64,000 bases of DNA. Origin: Fischerella sp. JS2 (GTDB lineage Bacteria; Cyanobacteriota; Cyanobacteriia; Cyanobacteriales; Nostocaceae). The notes beneath the pieces were generated by a model. The model ran no database searches and had not been told where the DNA came from. It was given only the letters and a program-made list of their open reading frames with translations. Shown piece by piece: positions 45,038-55,500 of this stretch. Within the stretch, counting starts at the first letter, position 1; every line of letters begins with the position of its first letter. The stretch covers positions 6,821,724 through 6,885,723 of the forward strand of contig NZ_CP135918.1 in NCBI RefSeq assembly GCF_032393985.1, given 5' to 3'. The translations under genes and the position numbers were made by a program.

Positions 45038-45763
45038 ATGTACCAAATAGATCCTCCTCTTTCTCCCAAAGAAGTTCTACCAACCATGTATGATCTCAAG
45101 AGTGAAGATCCAGAGGAGCCTGGTTTGCCTGACGAATTTCATATATATCAACCCCAACTTTTACGGGAAACCTTTCGTCCGCCAACTTATTCTCCAGATG
45201 AAGTTTTTGTCGCCAGCGATTTAAATCTTTACTACGACTCTCGTCATCCTCTATGGTACAAGCGGCCTGATTGGTATGCAGTGGTTGGTGTCTCCAAGTT
45301 ATACGAAGGGAAAGACCTACGTTTAAGTTACGTGGTTTGGCAAGAAGGAGTCAACCCGTTTGTTGTGGTAGAATTACTTTCCCCTGGTACAGAAAAAGAA
45401 GATTTAGGGCAAAATCTTAGGGTAGTAGATCAGCCGCCAACAAAATGGCAGGTTTATGAACAAATACTGCGTGTTCCCTATTACATAGTTTTTGATCGCT
45501 ATACAAATACACTGCGAGCATTTATTCTCCAAGCAGACCGCTACACAGAAGTAAATTTGGCAGAACCACGTCTGTGGATGCCAACATTAGAATTAGGCTT
45601 GGGACTTTGGCAGGGTACTTACCAAGGTATCGATCGCTTGTGGTTGCGTTGGTATGATGTCAACGGTAACTGGATTCCAACCCCGGCAGAACAAGAACGC
45701 CAAAAAGCAGAACGCTTAGCAGCAAAACTGCGAGAATTGGGCGTTAACACTGATCAATTGTAG
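45038..45763 (+). CDS. Uma2-family endonuclease-fold protein (DUF820)
   Basis: 241 residues. PDEVFVASDLNLYYDSRHPLWYKRPDW-type motifs and FVVVELLSPGTEKEDLG contain the acidic PD-(D/E)xK-like residues of the Uma2 family, which is heavily expanded in cyanobacteria. The C-terminal tail is a charged coiled coil (EQERQKAERLAAKLREL), common in this family. Biological function is unresolved. No neighbour indicates a partner. Confidence 0.9.
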   Translation: MYQIDPPLSPKEVLPTMYDLKSEDPEEPGLPDEFHIYQPQLLRETFRPPTYSPDEVFVASDLNLYYDSRHPLWYKRPDWYAVVGVSKLYEGKDLRLSYVVWQEGVNPFVVVELLSPGTEKEDLGQNLRVVDQPPTKWQVYEQILRVPYYIVFDRYTNTLRAFILQADRYTEVNLAEPRLWMPTLELGLGLWQGTYQGIDRLWLRWYDVNGNWIPTPAEQERQKAERLAAKLRELGVNTDQL

Positions 45764-45875
45764 GGCGATCGCGAAACCTGATCTCCAAGTGCGGCATTTA
45801 CGGATTTGTTAGACTGAGAACACACCAGCATATTTCAGTCAAATCTCCAAACCAGCCAGCACAAAGAGAATATTC

Positions 45876-47348
45876 ATGTTCACAAATACGCTACTTCTCT
45901 CCCAACAACTCCCCACCCTGCAATACTCCTCCACGCCAGAACGATTCGATGAAACCTGGGAAGCTCCCCTAGCTACCCTTCTGGGACTAGGACGCGCTGC
46001 TGGCGCTGATTTTATCGAATTTTTCCTAGAGCGTGTCAACTATATCAGTTGTCTTGCGGAAGAAGACACCATCACCAGCATCACACCACGTCTTTCCACT
46101 GGTGCGGGAGTCAGAGTCTTTAAAGGACAAGCTGATTGCTACGTCAGCACTAATAACTTATCTTTTGCAGGTTTAAAAGCAGCTTTAGAAAAAGGACTTT
46201 CCATTCTGGGATTGCAGCTACCTGCACCTAACGCTCTCATCCCCGAAATTAATTTAGAACTACTAAGAGATTACGCTACTAAAAGAGGTAAAGATAGCTG
46301 GCTACCTCTGTGTAGTTCCATCCGCGAAATGGGAGAAATCCTCCTTGATGGTACTGCCCAACTCCAACGCAAAGCTAGTCATATTCAATCCCGTCGTGCT
46401 ACCTATTTCCGAGATTGGCAAGAAGTCCTAGTTGCTGCTAGCGATGGCACTTTTGCTCGTGACATTCGCCTCACCCAATCTGTAGGATTTAATCTCCTGT
46501 GTGCTGACGGAGTTCATCGTGCTTCCATTGGTGAACGTGCTGGTAACACCAGTGATCCCAACTTCCTCAAAACCTGGGATTATCAAGAAGCAGCAGAACA
46601 TATCTCTGAATCCGCAGGCAAAATGCTCTACGCAGATTACGTAGAATCAGGCACTTATCCTATCATCATGGCCAACCACTTTGGTGGGGTAATCTTCCAC
46701 GAAGCCTGCGGACACCTGCTAGAAACCACCCAAATTGAACGCAAAACCTCCCCCTTCGCCGATAAAAAAGGCGAAAAAATTGCCCACGAAAGCCTCACCG
46801 CTTTAGATGAAGGGCGTACCGAACAAGCCTTCGGTACAATTGATATGGACGATGAGGGTATGCCAGCCCAAAAAACATTACTAATTGAAAAAGGCATTCT
46901 CAAAAACTTCTTAGCAGATCGAGCAGGTTCCTGGCGCACCGGACATCCCAGAACAGGTAGCGGACGTCGCCAAAACTTCACCTTTGCAGCTGCTAGCCGG
47001 ATGCGTAACACATACATTGCACCTGGAGAATACACCACCCAAGATTTATTTGCCTCCGTTGATAAAGGCATTTATTGTAAAAAAATGGGTGGCGGTAGTG
47101 TTGGTGCTACAGGTCAATTTAACTTTGGTGTAGACGAAGCTTATCTCATAGAAAACGGCAAAATCACCAAGCCACTCAAAGGAGCAATTTTGATTGGTGA
47201 GGCTAAAGAAATTATGAATAAAATTTCCATGTGTTCTCAAGATTTATCCTTAGCACCCGGTTTTTGTGGCTCCGTCAGTGGCAGTATTTACACCACAGTT
47301 GGACAACCTCATATCAAAGTAGATTCAATTACCGTTGGTGGACGCTAA
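45876..47348 (+). CDS. tldD: TldD-type metalloprotease subunit
   Basis: 490 residues. The zinc-binding HEACGH motif is at 275-280 (HExxxH) in [13 protein letters not shown], with HxxxH plus downstream Cys as in TldD. The following gene is the PmbA/TldE partner. TldD and TldE form a heterodimer that degrades unfolded peptides and, in some clusters, removes leaders from modified peptides. No precursor gene lies nearby, so a housekeeping role is likelier. The gap to its partner is about 100 bases. Confidence 0.92.
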   Translation: MFTNTLLLSQQLPTLQYSSTPERFDETWEAPLATLLGLGRAAGADFIEFFLERVNYISCLAEEDTITSITPRLSTGAGVRVFKGQADCYVSTNNLSFAGLKAALEKGLSILGLQLPAPNALIPEINLELLRDYATKRGKDSWLPLCSSIREMGEILLDGTAQLQRKASHIQSRRATYFRDWQEVLVAASDGTFARDIRLTQSVGFNLLCADGVHRASIGERAGNTSDPNFLKTWDYQEAAEHISESAGKMLYADYVESGTYPIIMANHFGGVIFHEACGHLLETTQIERKTSPFADKKGEKIAHESLTALDEGRTEQAFGTIDMDDEGMPAQKTLLIEKGILKNFLADRAGSWRTGHPRTGSGRRQNFTFAAASRMRNTYIAPGEYTTQDLFASVDKGIYCKKMGGGSVGATGQFNFGVDEAYLIENGKITKPLKGAILIGEAKEIMNKISMCSQDLSLAPGFCGSVSGSIYTTVGQPHIKVDSITVGGR

Positions 47349-47397
47349 GAATTCTTTGTGTCTTTATGCCTTTGTGATTCATACATTTTTTCTTAAT

Positions 47398-47420
47398 CAC
47401 TAAGACACTAAGACACTAAG
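47398..47420. repeat. Short tandem repeat, 8-bp unit
   Basis: CACTAAGA occurs twice in full and once as seven bases between 47398 and 47420, in the gap between the TldD and PmbA genes. A simple tandem repeat of the STRR type found in heterocystous cyanobacteria; too short and lacking spacers to be a CRISPR. Confidence 0.8.
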
Positions 47421-47454
47421 CAAAACATAAAAGCAGTCAAATCTAAAATTGAGT

Positions 47455-48795
47455 ATGCCGAATATCAGCGAAATTGCAAATTATGCTAAGGACAGTGCAA
47501 ATAAACTTGGCATTAAAAAATTCGATATCTATGGCTCAAGCACAGATGCAACTAGTGTGCAAGTTGATCAAGGTGAGCCTAAGCAAGTCAAAGCCTCGAA
47601 CCTTTCTGGTGTCACTGTCCGGGTTTGGAATGACGAGAATACAATGGGGGTCACCAGCACCACAGATGTAGACCCCAAAGGACTAGAATTAGCTTTGAAA
47701 ACAGCTTATGAAGCCAGTTTCTTTGGTGTCAAAGAAAATGTCCCAGATTTTAGTCCAGAGGCTACTGTTGATATTGCTGTTCAACAACACGAAAAATCAC
47801 CACAAGCTCCAGTTTCTCAATTAATAGAAACTTTGCTCAAGGCTGAAAAAGAAGTTTTGGCAGCTCATCCGGCAATTCAAGGAGTACCTTATAACAATTT
47901 AGCCCAAAGAGATATTGATAGATTCTATCTCAATAGCGATGGTGCGATCAGAACCGAGTCTCACTCTTTGGCATCAATTTATCTCTACAGCAAAACAGAG
48001 GAAGATGGCAAAAAACCCCGCAGCGCTGGTGCTTTTAGAATCAACCGCAGTTTAGGAACTTTAGATGTTAATGGTTGTATTCAAGAAACAACAGAGAAAA
48101 CTATCAGCCACTTGAACTATGAAAAGGTCAAGTCTGGTAAGCATACAGTGGTTTTTTCACCTGATGCTTTTTTAAGTCTTTTGAGTGCTTTTTCTAATTT
48201 GTTTAATGCCCAAAATATTCTGGATAAACAGAGTTTATCTACTCCTGATGATCTAGGTAAGCAAATAGCATCTCCTTTACTTTCTGTGTACGATGATGCA
48301 TTGCACCCTGCTAATGTTGGGGCAGAATCTTTTGATGGTGAAGGAACTCCAACTCGCCGAATTTCTTTAATTGAAAATGGTGTTTTAACTGGATTTCTAC
48401 ACAGTGCAGGTACTGCCAAACGGATGAATGCCAAACCCACGGGTAATGCTAATATTGGGGCAAAAGTTACTGTTAGTCCTAACTTTTATCATGTTTTTGG
48501 CAACTCGCCTGCGGAACAAGAATTGAGTTTGGAAAATGTTGAAAATGTAATTTTTATCGATGATTTACAAGCTCTCCATGCAGGTGTAAAATCTTTGCAA
48601 GGTTCTTTTTCTCTGCCTTTTGACGGTTGGATTGTTAACAAGGGTGTGAAAACGAGTATTGAATCTGCAACTGTTGCTGGTGATTTTCTGCAAGTTCTCA
48701 AGTCAATTATTTTTGTGGAAAAAGAACTAGAGTTGACTCCCACAGGAGTTTGTCCACGCATTTGGGTTGATGGGCTTTCAATTACGGGAGAATGA
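47455..48795 (+). CDS. pmbA: PmbA/TldE metalloprotease subunit
   Basis: About 446 residues. TldD_N-like start followed by a long PmbA core; LSIASATVAGDFLQVL-type C-terminus. Unlike TldD it lacks the HExxxH motif, which is expected for the inactive partner. The TTG at 47449 is in frame two codons before the ATG at 47455, which was chosen. It follows the TldD gene in the same direction. Confidence 0.9.
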   Translation: MPNISEIANYAKDSANKLGIKKFDIYGSSTDATSVQVDQGEPKQVKASNLSGVTVRVWNDENTMGVTSTTDVDPKGLELALKTAYEASFFGVKENVPDFSPEATVDIAVQQHEKSPQAPVSQLIETLLKAEKEVLAAHPAIQGVPYNNLAQRDIDRFYLNSDGAIRTESHSLASIYLYSKTEEDGKKPRSAGAFRINRSLGTLDVNGCIQETTEKTISHLNYEKVKSGKHTVVFSPDAFLSLLSAFSNLFNAQNILDKQSLSTPDDLGKQIASPLLSVYDDALHPANVGAESFDGEGTPTRRISLIENGVLTGFLHSAGTAKRMNAKPTGNANIGAKVTVSPNFYHVFGNSPAEQELSLENVENVIFIDDLQALHAGVKSLQGSFSLPFDGWIVNKGVKTSIESATVAGDFLQVLKSIIFVEKELELTPTGVCPRIWVDGLSITGE

Positions 48796-49128
48796 ATATT
48801 ATGAATTATGAATTATGAAAAAATTCATAGTTCATGTGTGAGGTGAATTCAAGCCTCAACCAAATTTATGTTTTGGGAAACGAACACTATCTTGGAAAGC
48901 TTTGAAGTTCCCTCCGGGAAGCTGCGCGTAGGCGCGTAAGCGACTTCTCGTAAGAGTACGGAGGAAACCTCCGCACCCTAGCGGGAAGCCACTCCGTGTC
49001 TACAAACTTTCCGCCGATGCACACAGATGTACACCGATGTAAGTAGATAAATTTTCTGTTGATGGCTAGGTGGTAATTGGTATTTTTACTATTACCAATT
49101 ACCTATTCTCATTACCCATTACCAGAAA
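48796..49128. other. Intergenic repeat-rich region
   Basis: No gene is visible between the convergent PmbA and ArsR-ClpN genes. The stretch carries ATTATGA three times in tandem (48798-48818), a GC-rich dispersed repeat with CGGAGG/CCTCCG hairpin (48959-48973) set in phrases such as GAAGCTGCGCGTAGGCGCG, and a perfect 11-bp stem GGTAATTGGTA (49072-49082) with TACCAATTACC (49093-49103) about 25 bases from the end of the minus-strand gene. The last could terminate that gene. Confidence 0.7.
49072..49103 (-). terminator. Perfect 11-bp stem downstream of the ArsR-ClpN gene
   Basis: GGTAATTGGTA (49072-49082) is the exact reverse complement of TACCAATTACC (49093-49103), with a 10-base loop. It lies 25 bases beyond the stop of the minus-strand gene. 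It is AT-rich and lacks a U-tract in the right orientation, so termination is plausible but uncertain; the word also looks like a degenerate dispersed repeat. Confidence 0.45.
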
Positions 49129-49986
49129 CTATGTCAAAGTTCTTCGTAAACGTTGTTCCAATGAAACTAAATCTACTCCCAGATTTTGCAATACCTTAAT
49201 TGCTGCTCCTCCCCCTTCACGGAGAATTCCTAATAGCAAATGTTCTGTACCAATGTAATTTACACCAAGTTGTCGAGATTCTTCTACTGATAGTTCTAAT
49301 ACTCGCTTAGCTCTGGGGGTGAAGGGAACATCTACAGCTGTGTTTCCTAAACCTCTACCAATGATTTTTTCAACCTCAATTTGAGCATTTTCTAAGTTCA
49401 CACCTACGGAGGTAAGAAACTGAGATGCAATACCACTACCTTCACCAATTAATCCCAGTAAAATCTGTTCTGTTCCCACAAAATTATGTCCTAAGCGGCG
49501 AGATTCACCTTGAGCAATATTTATGGCTATAACTGCTTTTTGAGTAAATCTTTCAAAACCTTTGAGATGGAATCTACCTGATACAAATCCAGAGAGTTTT
49601 TCAAATATAGATTCAAAAAATTTTTCCAACATAAACTCTTCCTGCATTGATGTATTATTGACTGCATGAGAAGTGCGATCGCTACAAAGAAATTCACTTC
49701 TTGTTCTTCCTGTTGATAAAAAAGTTAATAAATCCTCCATAGTCTCAGCATTTGCTGAGTACCACAGAAATTGTTTCTCTTTACGACTATTAACTAAACC
49801 TTCAATCCGCAGTTTCTCCAAGTGATGCGATAGGGTCGAGTTGGGAATTTTGAGTTTCTCCTGAATCTCCCCTACAGTCATCCCGTTTGGATAAGCCGCA
49901 AACAGCAACCGCATTATTTCCAGCCGTGGTTCCGACCCTAATGCAGAAAAGATATCTGCATACCGAGCCGTTTCTTCGTTAGCCAT
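49129..49986 (-). CDS. ArsR-type winged helix fused to a ClpC N-terminal domain
   Basis: 285 residues in one continuous frame. Residues about 8-95 form an ArsR-family winged helix ([15 protein letters not shown], then [31 protein letters not shown]). About 40 residues of linker follow, then residues about 142-285 are a complete Clp repeat domain pair ([39 protein letters not shown], then [15 protein letters not shown]), closely resembling the ClpC N-terminus. No AAA+ ATPase follows. The HTH lacks the usual metal-binding cysteines. An inverted repeat overlapping a -10 element lies just upstream (50003-50031). Function unproven; a regulator that senses or is targeted by the Clp system is the natural reading. 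Confidence 0.88.
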   Translation of the reverse strand: MANEETARYADIFSALGSEPRLEIMRLLFAAYPNGMTVGEIQEKLKIPNSTLSHHLEKLRIEGLVNSRKEKQFLWYSANAETMEDLLTFLSTGRTRSEFLCSDRTSHAVNNTSMQEEFMLEKFFESIFEKLSGFVSGRFHLKGFERFTQKAVIAINIAQGESRRLGHNFVGTEQILLGLIGEGSGIASQFLTSVGVNLENAQIEVEKIIGRGLGNTAVDVPFTPRAKRVLELSVEESRQLGVNYIGTEHLLLGILREGGGAAIKVLQNLGVDLVSLEQRLRRTLT

Positions 49987-50002
49987 ATTTCTAGAATAAT
50001 CG

Positions 50003-50031
50003 AAATATTATAGATGTCAACACTAATATTT
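50003..50031 (-). promoter_or_regulatory. Candidate operator/promoter of the ArsR-ClpN gene
   Basis: AAATATTA (50003-50010) and TAATATTT (50024-50031) form a perfect 8-bp inverted repeat with a 13-base spacer, 17 bases upstream of the ATG of the minus-strand gene. On the minus strand the repeat overlaps a consensus -10 TATAAT (50012 to 50007). TTGACA within the spacer is oriented for a second possible promoter. Such an operator is what autoregulation by an ArsR-type repressor would need. Confidence 0.6.
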
Positions 50032-50133
50032 TGCAGGAAGAGGTCTATCGTTTAAGTTTCATGTTTGATCAGCGATCGCTTTAATTATTCGCAACCACGG
50101 AATCCCTTTTTGCAAAATTCCTTGGACTGTTTC

Positions 50134-50388
50134 TAGAAAAATCACACGTTTGTGATTGTTGGTTATCCCTTCGTAAATCCCTCAGGACTAGATCACTCAA
50201 CTCAAGCGGTCACGGTAGCTATCGCTTCATTCACTTCTTTGGAAGTCAAACCGGAATAGCGATAGCTACCGTAAGACCGCACAGTCAAGAGTGGGCTAGT
50301 GATGCGTGGTTAGGCTGAACGCATGGACGGCGATCGCACCGTCCGAGTTGCAAGGTTAGATACCAAGGACAAACGTGTGATTTATCTA
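50134..50388. mobile_element. MITE-like element with terminal and internal inverted repeats
   Basis: The first 20 bases (50134-50153, TAGAAAAATCACACGTTTGT) match the reverse complement of the last 20 (50369-50388) at 19 of 20 positions. Inside, GCGGTCACGGTAGCTATCGCT (50206-50226) pairs with the arm at 50258-50280 except for a two-base bulge. There is no coding capacity. The right end covers the stop codon of the SWIM gene (50382-50384). No clear target duplication was found. A transposase-dependent miniature element or a composite terminator could both explain it. Confidence 0.55.
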
Positions 50389-52022
50389 CACTGACGAGCG
50401 TGTTGCATTCGTAGTGCCAGAATATGCTCACAAGGACCTTTATACAGCTTATTTTGCTGATGCCAATTGCAAGTACATTCTGCACAGATTATACGCTCGT
50501 CTGGATCAATCGTCAAAGTTGGATTGTAAATTTTTTCTTTGTCTTGAACATTACCTTCTAAGACGAGTATCCCCTCTCGGTCACTCACCTGTGTCACCTG
50601 CACAACATTTTGACTCAAAAATCTTGTGGCGCTTTCTTCCCGTTCATTAGCAAAGCGTAACCTTTCCATTGGTAAGGGTTCGCGACTGAGTTCCCTAACG
50701 CGATAGACTTTTTTGTTTAAGTCATATATCACACGTCCTGCCTGCGTATAAGCATTTAAAGCACCAAGCACAGCTGTACGACTCAAATGTAAACGCTGGG
50801 CCAGACTATCTGCTGTTTCTACCCAGTTTTCCCGCAGTCCATCGAAAATGATTTTCTGTGTCCACTCATCGACATCAGCACGAGGCGCCATTAAATCAAA
50901 GTTACCACTACCCGACCAGTCATTGGCAGTCCATCCCGATAAACCAAGGGTAAAAGACATATCACCCAAATCAGCGACGTAGAATGAAGGCATACCCGTA
51001 CCCAATAAGTGAACAGTAAATTTTGTGGCAATGGGAATCAGACGTTCGAGGATGTGGAGGCGACGACGTCCCCAGGTACGGATGGTTTGAGCTTGAGAAC
51101 CAGTATAAAGCGATCGCGGACAAACTACTTCAATATCCCACGGTTCAAATACCACACGCACAGGTTCACCAGGTTGAAGATGATAGCACAGACTGCGCGG
51201 TCCTTTCTTCTCTTTATGGCGACGTAGAACCAAACATATATTATGAATATCCATCGGGTGTAAATCAAACTGTGTCGCTGGTAAACACATCGCGGAACTG
51301 ACTTGTAAAAAACCCCTTACCCAGCTATCTGGTAAATCAATTTTGACTTCTTTATAAGCTGCTTCGTTAGTTGTTTGGACTTCAAAACCCGAAGGATCAA
51401 CTTGCAATTGAGTAGTTTTATAACTGCGGATTTTTTGAAATTCATCATAAAGTGCTGCGGAGTAATCAACATTTGTTGTTCCACAAGCAAATTCACTAAT
51501 GTTTCTAAATACTTCGTAACTAGCACCAAGACGTCCATAAGTTGATTCATCTACACTGAAGCATTCAAAAAAGACTTCATCGGGATGAACTGTAATTACT
51601 GGGTCAAAAACAAAATAAAAATCTAGTTGCTTTTGCCAAACAAACTGACGAAACTTTTCTCTAGCTTGATAATAAGGACGCCATCTTTCGTAACTACGCT
51701 GATTTAGCGCAGTCATTTCTGTTTGTAACTGTTTGATTTTGTCAGCGACATCTTGTCGCATAGCTGCAACTAAATCCCAGTCAATTTCATCTTGTTTAGC
51801 ACGCCATTCTTTATAAGCGGTTTTGTCTTTGGGTTTGTATCGTAAATCAGAAACTACAACATCATGCAAAGCACTAATAGCTTCACGAAAGGCAATATTT
51901 TGTTGTAGTTCACCAATGAAGTAAGTAGGCGGACGCTTGGTGTCTGGGGAAAAAGACATCTGGGTGTTACCGCCATTTTCTACTACTGCTGTGTTTCCTT
52001 TATATGAGTAGTTAAATTCCAT
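50382..52022 (-). CDS. SWIM zinc-finger protein
   Basis: 546 residues. The C-terminal SWIM motif CxCxnCxH is CTCNWHQQNKLYKGPCEH near 515-532, which binds zinc and usually nucleic acid or protein. The preceding ~500 residues have no recognised enzymatic motif and resemble a family of large SWIM proteins found next to WGR-domain and MoxR/VWA genes in many bacteria. It is co-directional with the HicB, HicA and WGR/HEAT genes upstream. The stop codon lies inside the MITE-like element. Confidence 0.85.
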   Translation of the reverse strand: MEFNYSYKGNTAVVENGGNTQMSFSPDTKRPPTYFIGELQQNIAFREAISALHDVVVSDLRYKPKDKTAYKEWRAKQDEIDWDLVAAMRQDVADKIKQLQTEMTALNQRSYERWRPYYQAREKFRQFVWQKQLDFYFVFDPVITVHPDEVFFECFSVDESTYGRLGASYEVFRNISEFACGTTNVDYSAALYDEFQKIRSYKTTQLQVDPSGFEVQTTNEAAYKEVKIDLPDSWVRGFLQVSSAMCLPATQFDLHPMDIHNICLVLRRHKEKKGPRSLCYHLQPGEPVRVVFEPWDIEVVCPRSLYTGSQAQTIRTWGRRRLHILERLIPIATKFTVHLLGTGMPSFYVADLGDMSFTLGLSGWTANDWSGSGNFDLMAPRADVDEWTQKIIFDGLRENWVETADSLAQRLHLSRTAVLGALNAYTQAGRVIYDLNKKVYRVRELSREPLPMERLRFANEREESATRFLSQNVVQVTQVSDREGILVLEGNVQDKEKIYNPTLTIDPDERIICAECTCNWHQQNKLYKGPCEHILALRMQHARQCR

Positions 52023-52060
52023 ATCTTTTATTATTAATGATTGACTATTTATTTTTGTAA

Positions 52061-52279
52061 CTAGCCCACTTGATAAATGATTGGACGATATTTAGGTTGG
52101 GGAATAGGTTTATCCTCAGTGCTAGCTGTCTCCAACCAAGCAGCTTTTGCAACCATTACTTCACGTAATGCTTCTTCTGGCGTTTCACCCCAAGCAGAAC
52201 AAAATTTCAAGTCTGGAATATCAGCAATATAACCTTCATCTTCTTCGCTGTAGAAAATATTGATGTGATAGTCTTTCAT
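52061..52279 (-). CDS. hicB: HicB-type antitoxin
   Basis: 72 residues with the HicB partial RNase-H-like fold: YHINIFYSEEDEGYIADIPDLKFCSAWGETPEEAL. The C-terminus lacks a DNA-binding ribbon. Its ATG overlaps the TGA of the upstream toxin remnant (ATGA), the usual hicA-hicB overlap. As the toxin is frameshifted, this antitoxin is possibly an orphan. Confidence 0.85.
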   Translation of the reverse strand: MKDYHINIFYSEEDEGYIADIPDLKFCSAWGETPEEALREVMVAKAAWLETASTEDKPIPQPKYRPIIYQVG

Positions 52280-52528
52280 GCTTCATCCTCCAAACTAAGA
52301 TTATACTGCTCGACTATTGATAGGAATTGACGGACTGGATACGGTACTGCTTTTCCATTCCTATTTTGAATGTTAATAATTTCTGGGACTTCTGGATGAT
52401 TATATATGATGACTACCGTTGATTCGTGACAGACTAAACCCAAAGGCTTCAATCAGTGTCACTAGTTCCGTAAACTGGATATTCTTTGAGCCTGATAAAA
52501 CTTTTTCCAACAGCTTACGCTTTTTCAT
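52276..52528 (-). pseudogene. hicA: HicA toxin gene broken by a 2-bp frameshift
   Basis: Reading from the ATG at 52528 gives a good HicA N-terminus (MKKRKLLEKVLSGSKN, then EAFGFSLSRINGSHHI with the conserved catalytic histidine pair) and stops at TAA immediately after. Another frame from the next bases continues with NHPEVPEIINIQ, GKAVPYPVRQFLSIVEQ and ends at the TGA overlapping hicB. The two halves join perfectly if two bases (one AT step of the TATATAT run near 52410-52416) are added: 253 instead of 255 bases. A sequencing error is possible but the break lies in a microsatellite, so slippage is likely. Confidence 0.72.
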
Positions 52529-52543
52529 TAAGTTATATCAAAA

Positions 52544-55500
52544 TTATTTCCTTATTTTTGATACTGTTTTTACCTGAATTGGCAAAGATATTTCTGGATA
52601 AATTTTGTGAATTTTCAACATAATTTGCATTGCTGCTGCCTTATCTCCTATTGCCATTGTTGCCGATTGCCGAGCCATAATTTCTGCTACTATTTTGGCA
52701 GCGGCTTCGCTTTTTTGGGCTTCAGCTTCTAAAAAGGCAAATATTCGCTTCTTAGCTATGCTACCGCGATTGACTCGACACAAGACACTAATAAAAAAGG
52801 GCATTAATTCTTGCAATCTTTCAGGATTGTTGGCAGCATACTTTTCCAGATAGTTGGTAGCGAATAACTGCATATCTGCCGATGGATGTTCGCTAAATTT
52901 CAAGAGATATTCTTCACCATTTTCTGTTTGAAAGTTACGGGTTAATAAATCACGCCCAAGTCTACGCGCTTCTTCTCGCACGCTATCACAAATACTTACC
53001 AAAACTTGAGGTGTAAATTCGTTGCTGCTGAATTCTGTTGTAAATATCTTGAAGGCGAAATCTCGGGAATCTTGCCATTTCGCTTCTAGTATCCGCACTG
53101 CTGCTAACATTTCTTGGGAATCTACACGCAGACGATTTAAGATTTGTAAAAACATCTGTTGTGCTGCTTCCCGTACTGATAAAATCTCGTGGTTGGCAAG
53201 TTTGGCGATTTCAGAAGTCGAAAATTCTGCCAACCAATTTTGGTAATTTGCACTTAGTATAAAACCACCCAATTCTTGGGCTGCTGAAGATTGGGCTTGA
53301 AGTAATTTTAAAGCTGTGTCTTTGCTGATGTTTGACATCCATCCCTGCAAATCTTCTCTTAGCAGACGCACTAAATAACTGTGAACGCTTTCATGTTGTT
53401 CTGGTATGAGCAGAATTTCGATCAAATCAGATGCAATTTGCATTGCAAAAGCAGGATAGGCACTGGCTAAACGACGGATGATTGGTTGGATAGCGTTGCG
53501 GATTTCTGCATTTGCATTCACCGCCATCGCCACTATTAAAGTTCTTTCTTCACCTATGAGTTTCTTGTCTGGCAATTGTCCAAATAATCTAATACCGAGA
53601 ACTCGCAATGATTCGTAAGGTGATGCTAAAAGTGATTCTATGATTTCTGGCGGTAAGTTTTCGACTCTAGTTTCATGATTGAGTAGAATACGAGCAGCTA
53701 GTTCTTGAATTTCCAAGATTGGATGTGCTAGAAGATCATTAATTACATTCAAGCCTAAGTTCCGCAATTGGGGTGCAAAGCTTACTAGTAAGGTTTCGCA
53801 AATATCTTTGACTAACTCAGTTGCAGATTCTGGTGTAAATGCTAATAACTCAGCAATAATGCAGCCGATGATGGTTTTGGATGTGCGATCGCTTAAAATT
53901 GATGATGCCAACAGTCTACGCGCAAAAGCACGAGTATCGCTTTGTTGACTAATAACTAGCGTTGTGATGAAGTTACTATCTTCTAAAAAGAACTCGCGTT
54001 GTTGTTCGATCCATTGGTAAGCTTGAGTACGAGCCTGTTCAGACAGACAATTAACTAAAGCCAGAATTAATTCTTTGTTGGGTGAAGCACAATTGTAGTT
54101 CAGTTGTGCAAGTTCAAAACCAAACTGCGCTGTCACTTCGTAAGGTTTATTAACCAGCCCAATGATGGTATCTATATTAATAGAACTCACAAAGCGATCG
54201 CACACTCTCAAAGCTTTAACGGCAAAATGATCAACAGGGCGACATTTACTTTGCAAGAGTAACTGTAACAGTGCTTGGGGGTGTTGTTCCCAAAGTTGAG
54301 GAAATGCTTCTTCTCTTGTAGTTGGTTCTGCATCCCCTGGTTTATAATTTTCCCGACAGCGCCAGGCTTTGGAATTAGGTTTTAATTCGTAACGGGGACT
54401 ATTTTCGTAGAGAATATGGTTAAAGGTTAAATAACCAGCGTAGGCATCCCACCATTTATGGTTGTATTCTATCTTTGTCCAGCTTGCGTTTAAGTATTCC
54501 CAGCGATGAGAAGCCGATTGCCAAACTCTTTGGGCATCCTGGTCTGAATACTGGAGTAAAATGTCTACAGCCATGTTTACATACTGAGAGTCTCCCTCCT
54601 CACCCAATTGTTTGAGAGTCCGCCACACCCGCCGTCGCAAATATTCACGAGTTTTATCGCTGTAGGCACGATTAGAGTCAGGGCTGTTGAGATAATCTTG
54701 TCTTTTAATATAGCTTCTGGTGGCAGAGTCCCATTTATACATTTGCCACCATTGGCGACGAAACATATGTCGTTCTTTTTCTAAGCGATAAGCAAAGATA
54801 CCAAATACTTCACTATCATGGCGGTATTCTGCCATTTTGAAGATGTGACGCAGACGTTGGAAGTAGTTTGGTTTCAAAGGTGCTTTGCGTAAGATTTCAA
54901 TTAAAGCTGGACGCACGTACTGGTTATCGATTTGATATATTCTGTCAAGTACTGCAAAACCTTTATAGTCACTGCGTTGGAGATAGGCGCGGAGTTCGGT
55001 GGCAAATGCTGCTGCTGAACCATTTTGTGCTAGCTTTTGCAATTCTGGCGGGAGAAAATCTATCATCTGTGTCTGCAAAGCCGCTTTGGTTTGTGCATCT
55101 GCAAGCTTGAGGAGTGCTTCAAAAGCGATGCGACTGACAAATTCTGGACTGGAAGCACTTTGATAAAGTGTGATGAGTGCGGGAATCGCATTTTGATCGC
55201 CACAGTAACCCAAGGTCCAGGCAATGCAATAATCTCTCATGGGTGCGCCTGTACCAATCAGTTTTAGTAGCAAAGGCGCAGCTTCACTAATTTTCAGTTC
55301 TCCTGCCCGCCATATTACCCGCTCTAACTTCCATTTGCGGGGTTGGTTGTTTACAAGATGGTTGAGAATTACTTGTTTTTTAGCATCTTTACTGGGAGGA
55401 GGCGTTGTCTCAACTGAGGTAGCACTACTTGGGGTGGCGGAGACTTCACGATATCCCTTTTTCGTCTTTTCCCCTACCAGCTTGTCAAATTCTCGCTGTG

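Noticed and set aside
46655-47071. 138-codon minus-strand frame inside tldD
   Set aside because: Lies opposite the catalytic part of TldD, with no independent motif.
47398-47420. Possible CRISPR-like repeat
   Set aside because: The unit is 8 bases with no spacers; it is a simple tandem repeat.
45876-48795. TldD/PmbA as part of a modified-peptide (RiPP) cluster
   Set aside because: No precursor peptide or modification enzyme lies nearby; the pair is common as a housekeeping protease.
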